NCBI RefSeq assembly: GCF_947039875.1
Contig: NZ_CAMRAN010000007.1
Coordinates: forward strand, 43,207-107,206
Direction of reading: 5' to 3'
Length of the DNA: 64,000 nt
Origin: an uncultured Photobacterium sp.
GTDB taxonomy: Bacteria > Pseudomonadota > Gammaproteobacteria > Enterobacterales > Vibrionaceae
In this document: one piece after another, positions 1-8,651 of the stretch
Numbering within the stretch: the stretch's first letter is position 1
Layout: every line of letters begins with the position of its first letter
Notes under the pieces: model-generated
Database searches by the model: none
Told to the model about the DNA's origin: nothing
The model's input: the letters and a program-made list of their open reading frames with translations, nothing else
Translations under genes and position numbers: made by a program

Positions 1-129
1 TAATCTTACGTTAAAGAAATAACAGAAACATATAAGGATATGAGTTAGTCTTGAAACACATATCCTTAATTATTAAAGGATTATTGTTCGTAAAAACTTT
101 AAAATTAAATTCCAATTGTTAATGTTAAG

Positions 130-1512
130 TTACGAATAGCGAAAGGCCTCAATAACTCTTTGTTTAAATTGGCTTAAAACCAAATCTTGGTGGTACGATT
201 CTATTAATTTAGCTGTGCTGTTTATTTTTGTTTCGTTTTGCCATAAGAACTCACTCTGTGAAGATGTAGTCTTGCCATTAGTTATTACATTTGATGATAA
301 AGTTGTTTTATTATTGCTGTGGGGTATAAGTATTTCTGTGGTATCTTTTAAATGCATGCAACTATCTGGTATATCATTTTCTATTTCTTCTGAAAACTTT
401 ATTAAATTAGGCTCGGCAAATGTATAGAGCCAAGCTTCTTGGTTTTTATCTTTGGTTGTTCGTAGAATTCGACCTAATACTTGACGAAAATATAATTCGG
501 TTTTTATATTGGTTAGATGGCAACATACTTGTAGTCGTGGAATATCCGCCCCCTCACTAATCATACCGACACTTACTATCCATTGTGTATTACTCTTCTT
601 AAATTTATCTATTCGGTTTTGAGCAAAATTATCTTGATAAGTAACAATAGAAGTAGTCTGTTTAAATTCAACTTCGAGTATTTTCGCTAATAAACGTGCA
701 TGATTAACAGACGAGGCAACAATGAGACCTCCCGCGCTAGGATTTATATTTCGAATGTTTTCTAGTTTTTCGATGGCTTGTTGTAATAGGTGATGAATGG
801 CCTTTTTATTCTCTAATATAGCGGAATAACTGACTTCTCCATCTTTGATAAGTCTATGAATAGAAGGATAGACTTCTTTTTTTCCTTCTACATTTAATGT
901 TGATTGCTTACAGTCAACTAAAGTTATTTTGGGGCTACGACATACGCGATCTTTAACTGCTTGATATAAAGTGTACTGATAGTCACATATTATTTTTCCT
1001 TTAGGATTAGAATAGGAGACTAGAGCGATAGGTGTGTTATCCGAGCGCCAAGGAGTACCAGTTAGAGCAAGCGTATAAGTAGATACTTGCTGTACATTGT
1101 AAAGAAGCTGATATCCCCAACTATTACTGTTATGTTCGTTATCCCCACCACAATGGTGAATCTCGTCGAACACACAAAGGACTTTATACTTTGCCAATTT
1201 TGCCCAAAAATTCTCATTTAAATGTGTTAGTGATTGGTAGGTAATTGATTGACCGAGCGATCCAAAACTTCCATCGACTGGGCAACTTAAAACTTTCTCG
1301 AAGGTATTTTGGATATTGGATGAAGTGATTTTGGATGGTGAAATGCAAACAACAAAGTCGATTTTAGATCGTTTTAATAGCTGCTTTGCTAAATGAGCTG
1401 CCATCAATGTTTTTCCTGCACCAGGTGTAGCTTGTGCAAGAAAGTGTTTTTTTCCTAATCTGTAATTTGAGAGCGCTTTAGATATACAAGTCTCTTGCCA
1501 TGCTCTTAACAT
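130..1512 (-). CDS. SF2 DEAD/DEAH-type helicase (ResIII-like), 460 aa, island cargo
   Basis: Walker A ATPGAGKT, Walker B-like VFDEIHH, TGTPWR motif III, C-terminal GMISEGADIPR and QVLGRILR (motifs V/VI). No obvious nuclease domain. Confidence 0.9.
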   Translation of the reverse strand: MLRAWQETCISKALSNYRLGKKHFLAQATPGAGKTLMAAHLAKQLLKRSKIDFVVCISPSKITSSNIQNTFEKVLSCPVDGSFGSLGQSITYQSLTHLNENFWAKLAKYKVLCVFDEIHHCGGDNEHNSNSWGYQLLYNVQQVSTYTLALTGTPWRSDNTPIALVSYSNPKGKIICDYQYTLYQAVKDRVCRSPKITLVDCKQSTLNVEGKKEVYPSIHRLIKDGEVSYSAILENKKAIHHLLQQAIEKLENIRNINPSAGGLIVASSVNHARLLAKILEVEFKQTTSIVTYQDNFAQNRIDKFKKSNTQWIVSVGMISEGADIPRLQVCCHLTNIKTELYFRQVLGRILRTTKDKNQEAWLYTFAEPNLIKFSEEIENDIPDSCMHLKDTTEILIPHSNNKTTLSSNVITNGKTTSSQSEFLWQNETKINSTAKLIESYHQDLVLSQFKQRVIEAFRYS

Positions 1513-2054
1513 GAAACCCTCTCATGTTTTTTTAAAAGCGATATCGCGTTTGTCCAAACATTCAATTGTGCCATTAAAGTTGCAGATTTTTGTGTTGTAT
1601 TTTTATAAGTCGGTTGAAGTATTGTCTGTAGTGTTTTTGAACGGTTCATTAACCGCTTATATTCATCTAATTCTACTAGTATGACAGTTAATTCTGTTTC
1701 AATATCTTTTCTTTCTTTTTCAAGTTGTTGTGCTGTTAATGAAGATTCTTCTTTCAATATATTAGGGCTACATTGTTGATGTTCGCGTTTTTTTACTTTC
1801 TCGAAATTTATGGTGTAGAAATTTTGTGTTTTTAAATAGCGTTTGGATCTTCCTGAACCTGAGCTTTTTAATGCCCCTATGGTTTCAAGGTACTCAAGTT
1901 TTCGTGCAACGAAGAGTCTAGCTACGTTGTTGTTTTTATATTGATTAGATGATGTTTGAATTATGTCTCTTATTTTAATAACACTGAATGTATCAAAATC
2001 GATTTGTTCCAATGCATTAAAGATGTCTTGATTAATTTTTACTTTTGAATTCAT
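1506..2054 (-). CDS. Hypothetical protein, predicted N-terminal winged-helix-like and C-terminal coiled coil; overlaps the helicase start by 7 bp
   Basis: N-terminal helical/wHTH-like pattern (VIKIRDII...ARKLEYLETIGALKSSGSGRSKRYL), then heptad-like EKERKDIETELTVILVELDEYKRL; gene overlap suggests translational coupling. Confidence 0.6.
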   Translation of the reverse strand: MNSKVKINQDIFNALEQIDFDTFSVIKIRDIIQTSSNQYKNNNVARLFVARKLEYLETIGALKSSGSGRSKRYLKTQNFYTINFEKVKKREHQQCSPNILKEESSLTAQQLEKERKDIETELTVILVELDEYKRLMNRSKTLQTILQPTYKNTTQKSATLMAQLNVWTNAISLLKKHERVSC

Positions 2055-2081
2055 TTTGTATCTAATTTCTCTGAACTTTTG

Positions 2082-2095
2082 CGGATTATAGTCCG
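2082..2095. promoter_or_regulatory. Palindromic operator candidate CGGATTATAGTCCG, C-box-like, overlapping the -10 box
   Basis: Near-perfect dyad CGGA-TTATAG-TCCG in the divergent intergenic region next to the XRE gene; resembles GACT-TATAGTC-type boxes of R-M controller proteins (from memory). Confidence 0.5.
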
Positions 2096-2113
2096 TGGTA
2101 ATAAATGCATCAA
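2085..2113 (-). promoter_or_regulatory. Predicted sigma70 promoter for the wHTH/helicase operon: TTGATG - 17 bp - TATAAT
   Basis: Reverse complement reads TTGATG CATTTATTACCACGGAC TATAAT, upstream of the ATG at 2054. Confidence 0.6.
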
Positions 2114-2148
2114 GAGGAGATAGTCTTTGATTTTAAGAGCTTTTTAAA

Positions 2149-2373
2149 ATGAAAGACTTAGCAAAACGGTTTGGTGCTAATTTGCGCGGGAAACGTAAAG
2201 AAAAAAGAGTTGCTCAAGATCAATTAGCTCTACAAGCAGATATAGACAGAAGTTATATTGGAAGAATTGAGCGTGGAGAGGTAAACATCACACTAGAAAA
2301 AGCTTATCAGCTTGCAGATGCGCTTGAGTGTGATGTAAGGGATCTTTTACCCAAGAATAGAGATTCTGCTTAA
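2149..2373 (+). CDS. XRE-family HTH regulator, 74 aa, controller-protein-like
   Basis: DQLALQADIDRSYIGRIERGEVNITLEKAYQLADALECDVRDLL is a canonical XRE HTH; size and fold match C proteins. Confidence 0.85.
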   Translation: MKDLAKRFGANLRGKRKEKRVAQDQLALQADIDRSYIGRIERGEVNITLEKAYQLADALECDVRDLLPKNRDSA

Positions 2374-2425
2374 ATTGAAAAAACATGAAGATTAGATAAG
2401 GGAGATTAATATATTTAGGTGCTTA

Positions 2426-2722
2426 TTATGTAAGAGCTTCTAATTCAGTTAAGGTTTTCAAGGCAAGATCAGGCCCTGAACCACAAATCCAATCATCATT
2501 TGTAAACTTATGGCAAACCTCGGGGCGTTCAGGTAAGCCGAATAGTTTACATAAATTGTTATCATTTAGCTGAATACAACGAACACCTGCTGGTTTGCCA
2601 TTTGGCATACCTGGAATTGATGATGTAATTGATGGTGCAATACAACAGGCACCACAGCCTTTTTTATAGCTGACAGATATGCATGGAGACCAGTCTGTAA
2701 TATTTATTTTAGCATTAGCCAT
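2426..2722 (-). CDS. YkgJ-family cysteine cluster protein
   Basis: CGACCIAP, GVRCIQL, LCKLFG, VCHKF Cys pattern typical of CxxCxxCC/YkgJ proteins. Confidence 0.75.
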   Translation of the reverse strand: MANAKINITDWSPCISVSYKKGCGACCIAPSITSSIPGMPNGKPAGVRCIQLNDNNLCKLFGLPERPEVCHKFTNDDWICGSGPDLALKTLTELEALT

Positions 2723-2801
2723 TTTTAACGACTCTATTCATTTATGATTTATACGAATATTAATTAAGACCGAACATTATAATACGTCTGTCATTGTTAG
2801 G

Positions 2802-3284
2802 CTATGTTCTTTGATATGAACTGAATGTTCTGTTTGTTTTATAAGTTATTTTTTTTTCCTTATTTATGTTAAAGCTAACCACATTTAGTTCAGTGTATCC
2901 TTTTTCTTCTAAGTGCATAATATATTGTTGTATGTGAAAGAGTTGGAACTGAAGCTCTAGGCGTCTGGCTTCAGAATATCTTAATTTTTCACGATAAAGA
3001 TTTTTTTGTTTATAGTATTTTTCTTTGAGCCGTAGTGCGTTTGCTAGATTTTCTTTATCAAAAGCAGTTTGACGAGCATTCTTTTTTTTTGGTTCTGCTT
3101 CCTCTTTGATTATGCGAATTTTATCTTTCAACTTATGGTAAGCCTTAGTATTATAATTTAAGGCGCCGTTGGACAGGCCTGCCCGTTTTTCTATGGCGTA
3201 TTGGTTAACTTTCCTACCCTCTGCAATTAACTCTTTTAATGCCTTTTCGACTAATAAAACAGTTTTTTCAATTCTAGAGATCAT
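2802..3284 (-). CDS. Small coiled-coil protein of the recombinase cassette (GmtX / TnpC-like candidate)
   Basis: Last gene of the overlapping cassette; N-terminal HTH-like (VNQYAIEKRAGLSNGALNYN) and long charged coiled coil. Confidence 0.55.
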   Translation of the reverse strand: MISRIEKTVLLVEKALKELIAEGRKVNQYAIEKRAGLSNGALNYNTKAYHKLKDKIRIIKEEAEPKKKNARQTAFDKENLANALRLKEKYYKQKNLYREKLRYSEARRLELQFQLFHIQQYIMHLEEKGYTELNVVSFNINKEKKITYKTNRTFSSYQRT

Positions 3285-5401
3285 AATATAACTCCATAAT
3301 ATTCAAGGGCATCTTTATAATAATCCATTTCTAATCTGAAATAGTCGCAAGTTGCGTCTGATTGTTTGCTATCTAAGGCAGTATTTAATTGTTGTTTATA
3401 GTGGTTATACCGTTTTATCCAAATAGGAATTGAGTCTTTATCAGCAACCAAGTTCTCACAATTAGGGTTACATTTAGCTGATTGTACTATTGTTGCCATA
3501 CTACAATTTTGACCATTTAAGCAAAATAAACCATTACCTAAGGACATTAGCTTAGATTTATTGCGTCTTGCCATTGTTATTGCTTTTTTAAGTGAAGGGT
3601 AGACTTTCTCTAAGTCGTGTTTACCTTTCTGAGACGCTAGCAATTGACCGCCTTTACCGTATAAGTTGGAACCTTCTTGAAACTTGATAGCATTAGTCGC
3701 GGCAATCTTTATATCTATTTCTGCAAGCTCCTTAGCCATTGCTTCAGGTATTGCCTTATTATGAATAGAGTTCTCAATTCCTCCTATCCCGTACCATTCT
3801 GTCATTGTCCGAGTTAGGTGTTTGTATTGCCAGCTTAGATCACTCATTTCTATCAATCCAAGACGTCTTGAATGAACTGCAATACTACGTCTGAATTGGT
3901 GTGTTTTGATTGGCCAAAACGCGTCTTCAAATATTTCTGATTCTATCGCTTTGGGATTTTCGATATTTGGATTCAGACTATAAAAGTCCTTTAAATTTTC
4001 TTTACTAATTAAAATATTATGAGTCTTTGACCAATTAGCAAAGAATTCTGATTGCCTTTGATGAAGCATTATTTCTAGTTTACCTGAAGCGGCAAATTTT
4101 TTTGCATTTAAGCAAATAGGATAATTATTTAATTCCTCTTTTGGTATATCAAAGAAAGCTTCTGCAATCATTGTTATCTTGTTAAATATTTTTACAATGT
4201 AAGGGGCTGCTGCCCAGTCCTGATCTTCACCATTTTCGCTTGCAAATTTAGATAGAATAGCTTTAACACCTACATAGTTATCTTCTTCAATTAATGAACC
4301 AAACGTAATAGTTTTGGCCTCAGATATACGCATTCCAGTCATTGATTGAATAGCTGCACGAGCAGTAATTACAATGGTGTTATAATAATTTGTCCATTCG
4401 AGCTTATTAATTCTATATTTTGCATATTCTCGAATGATATTTACTTGCTTGTTCTCTGAATTGATAAAGTTATCTCTTTGACGTAAATGTTCTATATCTT
4501 TATCTGAACGTTTTACTATGATATTGTCACGAAAAGGTGCCCCTAGGTTATAAATATATTCAAGATCTGATTCGTGAAATATACAATAAGACTCGAATTT
4601 CTCACAGATTCTATTTGTTTTTGAATGTCGAATTAATATTTTAATATTTGATTTGTTTATAAATTCCTTGTTGATTAATGCTATTCTTCGAAGAGAATTT
4701 ATATCTATAGAAATATTATCAAAATAATCCATAAATGATTTCCATATACTTGCCAATATATCAAATGGCATGCAGTAAACTTGGTTAGATTTTCGTTCAG
4801 GTAAAAGGTCACTAAGACCAATCCTTAATTCAAAACCAAGCTCAGCCAGCTTTGTGTGATTAATATTAGTCGCACTATTTAGTGACATATAATAGTTACG
4901 TATTGTTGCGGCTGATCTAATATCTGATTTTTCAAATTCAGCTCTGAATTTTTCTAATATTGGAGCTCTATTTAGATCATAAATCGATTTAATTCCCAAT
5001 GATTGGCATGTGCGAGCAATTTTTACTATATTCTCTATATTACGAATTAAGCTTGGTAACTTACTGTTTTTGTTGAATAACCATAGTATGCATACACCCA
5101 GTATTTTTACCTCAAATTTAAGTTGGTCGTTAAGCCCTTTAAAATTTACTGCTCTAACTGTTTCGCCACTGTAGGTAATCATTTTATTTGACCAATAATC
5201 AGCGCTGAACAAAATCGATTCTTTAATATTACTTGATGGAATTATTATTAGATTATCTATCAAAGTTATCTTATTTTGATTTAGTGCATCATAAAGAAGT
5301 TGTTCAGATGGAAGCTTATGATAGTCTTTTTGGTGTGTTGTTTTGTATCCACCAAATTTATATAATGCGTTATTAATATTTATTTTAGCTAAATTATCCA
5401 T
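3281..5401 (-). CDS. Tyrosine recombinase-type integrase, 706 aa (GMT large integrase candidate)
   Basis: Box I TGMRISEAKTI, THQFRRSIAVH (HxxR), KHLTRTMTEWYG (H...Y); C-terminal Cys cluster CLNGQNC...CNPNC. Confidence 0.8.
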   Translation of the reverse strand: MDNLAKININNALYKFGGYKTTHQKDYHKLPSEQLLYDALNQNKITLIDNLIIIPSSNIKESILFSADYWSNKMITYSGETVRAVNFKGLNDQLKFEVKILGVCILWLFNKNSKLPSLIRNIENIVKIARTCQSLGIKSIYDLNRAPILEKFRAEFEKSDIRSAATIRNYYMSLNSATNINHTKLAELGFELRIGLSDLLPERKSNQVYCMPFDILASIWKSFMDYFDNISIDINSLRRIALINKEFINKSNIKILIRHSKTNRICEKFESYCIFHESDLEYIYNLGAPFRDNIIVKRSDKDIEHLRQRDNFINSENKQVNIIREYAKYRINKLEWTNYYNTIVITARAAIQSMTGMRISEAKTITFGSLIEEDNYVGVKAILSKFASENGEDQDWAAAPYIVKIFNKITMIAEAFFDIPKEELNNYPICLNAKKFAASGKLEIMLHQRQSEFFANWSKTHNILISKENLKDFYSLNPNIENPKAIESEIFEDAFWPIKTHQFRRSIAVHSRRLGLIEMSDLSWQYKHLTRTMTEWYGIGGIENSIHNKAIPEAMAKELAEIDIKIAATNAIKFQEGSNLYGKGGQLLASQKGKHDLEKVYPSLKKAITMARRNKSKLMSLGNGLFCLNGQNCSMATIVQSAKCNPNCENLVADKDSIPIWIKRYNHYKQQLNTALDSKQSDATCDYFRLEMDYYKDALEYYGVIL

Positions 5402-7149
5402 ATGGATGAAATACCTTCATTAATCATTTTTTTATTTGCTCTAGCAACTATTTTTGGGTCAACTAAAGCGAGTCTTAAATCTAATTTTTTAATTAGTTCA
5501 TTATATTTTTCTACAGCAACTTTAGAACCGATATAAGTAACTTTATTTAGAGTTATCATTTCTCTAAATGAAATTAGTTTATAGATAGCTTGTTCATTCT
5601 CAATAACAGCACATTTATCGCATGTAACACAAGATAGTAAATCGGCACAGGCTTTTGGCTTTCTACCAAAGCTATTTTGTTGACGAATATATATAATTTC
5701 TTCTTGTGTTGTGGGGGCAGATCTTTTACAGCCAAATCCATTAGGAAGTAATGGTGTGTCGTTAGTGATGTCTTTTACTAGGGTAATATTTAAATTTTTT
5801 GCAGCTTGTTGACGATTCGAGAATGTCATAGAGGAAACACCACCATCAATCAAGGTATTTAGCATTTTTGATACATTAGCTAACGCCTCAAATTTATTAC
5901 CTTTGGCATAGTTTTTCTGATAGGTCCCCCAAGTATGTTGTGCTTTTTCCGTTATAATTAATGGATTCTTAAGTATACTATCTGCGTATTGCTCTGCACT
6001 TTTACGTAATTTAGGACCGTTAAACTCTGGAACTTTATAGCCTTGTTCTACTAGTTCTCTAAAGAGTAAGCCATTTCTAAATAATGATGTTTTAATGATT
6101 AATGGAGTGATTTTTTTCTCTTTGTTGATATTAAAGAAGAGCTTGTTCGTCTCGAATGTGTAGTTCTTTTTTTGATAAACCTTGACTAACTTAGTTCGAA
6201 GATTGATAAAGTTCTGTAGCCATTTATAACCTGCTCTATCACTGTCAATTAAACTTTTTCCAATCCCAAGTCTAACAAAAGTGAAAGCTCGCCCTTTAAA
6301 TTTAAAATTTGAATCAGTGTTACTATCTTCATCAAAGGTAATTTCAGAAGGCTTAAGATTGAGAACTTGTTCTTTATTGCCCCATGTGTAAAAAATGAAG
6401 AGATAATAAGATACCCACATAAAATCTCGAATTAAACGACAAGTGATAAATTTGTAGTTTATCTTTTGTTTTTTGATCCTGATCGATATCCTTCCATGTA
6501 GCCAAATTTTTTCCATTGGTGCTAAAATGTGGGTAGAGTTATTACTACATTCAGCTAAATTTATTTGTTCTTCTATGTGGTTACGTAATCCATTATACGT
6601 TTTCAATAATAATTGAATGGTTAATATTAATTCAGATTTTCTTAGAGGTTGAGATGAGGAATTTAAAGCGCTTTTTTTAGGGCCAAAAGAATGATTTATA
6701 GGTCTTTCAAGTTTTCCACAAAATCTTAAGAAACAATTAACCGTTGATAGTAGCCCCATAACGGTACAAACAGATTTTGATTTTTTTCTAATCTCTGAAT
6801 GCAGAATATTACAATATTCTGCAACGCCATCATCTGAGCCTATTTCGAAATGATTAGTTGCTTGAAACCATAAAAAAAAGTGAAGACTTCTAGCTATTGT
6901 AAGTCTTCCACCAATAGCGTAAGTAGTTAAATAATCTCTAATAGATGTGGCAAGAATAAGTAGTTCTCTATCAATATGTGTCCCTGCATATTGGTTGTAA
7001 TAGTCTTCTTTTGATCTTCGTGGAAGCGTTTTGCCAACATATGCAATATACCCCTTGATTGCATAAGGATTTAAGTCTAGGTATTGTATGTTAATAGTTC
7101 CAGTGTCTTTGTAGGGAACCATGAAATCAGATTGCCAGTACCTATTCAT
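5389..7149 (-). CDS. Tyrosine recombinase-like protein with apparently degenerate catalytic residues, 586 aa (GMT recombinase candidate)
   Basis: Box I-like FYTWGNKEQVLNLKPSEI (Arg appears replaced), GPKLRKSAEQYA, AQHTWGTYQKNYAKGN (H...Y); C-terminal Cys cluster CADLLSCVTCDKC. Confidence 0.65.
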   Translation of the reverse strand: MNRYWQSDFMVPYKDTGTINIQYLDLNPYAIKGYIAYVGKTLPRRSKEDYYNQYAGTHIDRELLILATSIRDYLTTYAIGGRLTIARSLHFFLWFQATNHFEIGSDDGVAEYCNILHSEIRKKSKSVCTVMGLLSTVNCFLRFCGKLERPINHSFGPKKSALNSSSQPLRKSELILTIQLLLKTYNGLRNHIEEQINLAECSNNSTHILAPMEKIWLHGRISIRIKKQKINYKFITCRLIRDFMWVSYYLFIFYTWGNKEQVLNLKPSEITFDEDSNTDSNFKFKGRAFTFVRLGIGKSLIDSDRAGYKWLQNFINLRTKLVKVYQKKNYTFETNKLFFNINKEKKITPLIIKTSLFRNGLLFRELVEQGYKVPEFNGPKLRKSAEQYADSILKNPLIITEKAQHTWGTYQKNYAKGNKFEALANVSKMLNTLIDGGVSSMTFSNRQQAAKNLNITLVKDITNDTPLLPNGFGCKRSAPTTQEEIIYIRQQNSFGRKPKACADLLSCVTCDKCAVIENEQAIYKLISFREMITLNKVTYIGSKVAVEKYNELIKKLDLRLALVDPKIVARANKKMINEGISSIWII

Positions 7150-8390
7150 AAGTCATCCTTAAATGCTTCTATTACTAGCTGATCCATTACCTCAGCTACG
7201 GCTTGATTGATTGATTTCCGTTCTAGATATCGAATGTATTTTAAAGTTGTGCTTACATTAGCATGGCCTAATACGTCTTTAGTTTGTCTTAGTGCTACAG
7301 AATGATCGCCGTTAGTTACTTTTAGTGCTGAATTTAGAAAATTGGTGCCAAAGGTTGCTCGACAATCATGAGGATGATGTGGGAATGAATGATCATGTTC
7401 TTTTTGGTACTGCTTCTTTATTTTTGTCCAACCACCGTAAAAGGTTTCAGGTTTAAATGGGTTACCTGCCTGGGTGATGAAGATAGGCGCATATCCTTTG
7501 TCAATATTTTTAAATTCATTACTGTGTACGCTATATAGAATTTTTTGTCTTTTTTTATAGGTATCAGTATCTATGTAATCTAAAATCTGCTCGTAGAGGC
7601 TTGAAGTAATGAATAATTCTCGTTTTATTCCGAATTTAGTAGCTACACCTGTATTAGGTGATATTACTAATCCCTTGATTAAGGCTCCTTCTGAATTGAG
7701 CAATGTTTCTTCATTGAATAGCATCGTGTTTATTGTCACGGCTTCCTTTATTCTTAAACCACAATTAAGCATTAGTTTTAAAATTAATTGATATTCAATA
7801 CTAATCGCTTTAGCTGATGCGATTTGAATATTAATTTGCTCTGTAAGATCAAGAGGGTTCAATGAAGAGCTGTGTTTTCGTGGTGTTTTGAGTCTTAAAT
7901 CTGTTGATTGAATAGGTCTTTTACCATCAATAATACAGACCTCATGCTGAAAAAATACACCGGGTTTCACGTATTTCTTTGCTTCTAAAAACTCATAAAA
8001 GCTTTTGATTGTGTTTATGTATTGACTAGCAGTAGAGGCGGCTATTTCTTGATTTTGGATTCGAGTCATTAATTCGTAGCGAAATCCATAGGTTGGGGTT
8101 CTCTGTTTTTCAAAACATGGCTTGAATGGTTCGATATCATGTTCATTTAGCCAAAGACACCAAGTTTTGAAAGCTTTTGCTGTTGATGAAAGATCCTTTG
8201 CGCCATTGCTTGCTTTACCGATTAAATAAATGTGGATGAGGTCTGCGAGGTCATTTTTAACAGGACCAACCAATACAGGTACCTTAATTGTTCTATATGG
8301 CGATTTGAACTCTACAGCTCCATTAGAAGGGTGGAAGATTGTCTCTATCTCACCAACTCTTAACTGTGTGTAGATAATTTCCAACAGCAT
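7146..8390 (-). CDS. Site-specific tyrosine recombinase/integrase, 414 aa
   Basis: NCGLRIKEAVTI, HHPHDCRATFGTNFL, LGHANVSTTLKYIRYL: complete R...HxxR...H...Y set. Confidence 0.92.
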   Translation of the reverse strand: MLLEIIYTQLRVGEIETIFHPSNGAVEFKSPYRTIKVPVLVGPVKNDLADLIHIYLIGKASNGAKDLSSTAKAFKTWCLWLNEHDIEPFKPCFEKQRTPTYGFRYELMTRIQNQEIAASTASQYINTIKSFYEFLEAKKYVKPGVFFQHEVCIIDGKRPIQSTDLRLKTPRKHSSSLNPLDLTEQINIQIASAKAISIEYQLILKLMLNCGLRIKEAVTINTMLFNEETLLNSEGALIKGLVISPNTGVATKFGIKRELFITSSLYEQILDYIDTDTYKKRQKILYSVHSNEFKNIDKGYAPIFITQAGNPFKPETFYGGWTKIKKQYQKEHDHSFPHHPHDCRATFGTNFLNSALKVTNGDHSVALRQTKDVLGHANVSTTLKYIRYLERKSINQAVAEVMDQLVIEAFKDDL

Positions 8391-8601
8391 TATTAATTCC
8401 TTCAGTGATAATCTTTGAGTTAATCAATTTCATACAATAAAGGTGTAGTATTAAGTGGTTGTTTAGGTAAGTGTAAATAAGAGTATGGTTGGAGGGATGC
8501 AAACAATCAAACTTGGAGCAATAAATAAGTTATTAATGATGGAAGGTTGTAGTTGTTAGTTAAAAATGAGTGGGATGAACAGAGAGGTTAATCATTTATC
8601 T

Positions 8602-8651
8602 TTGATTTCTAAGTTGTAAATCAAGGGTGAAATTTCTAACTGGTAAATTTA
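8602..8651. repeat. Two adjacent related inverted-repeat sites with 9-bp centres (candidate recombinase-binding/attachment region)
   Basis: TTGATTT-CTAAGTTGT-AAATCAA (8602-8624) and AAATTT-CTAACTGGT-AAATTT (8630-8650), 27 bp centre to centre, next to the integrase gene. Confidence 0.5.

Noticed and set aside
215-427. 70-aa plus-strand ORF opposite the helicase
   Set aside because: Antisense to the conserved helicase gene and hydrophobic by frame shadowing; no independent support.
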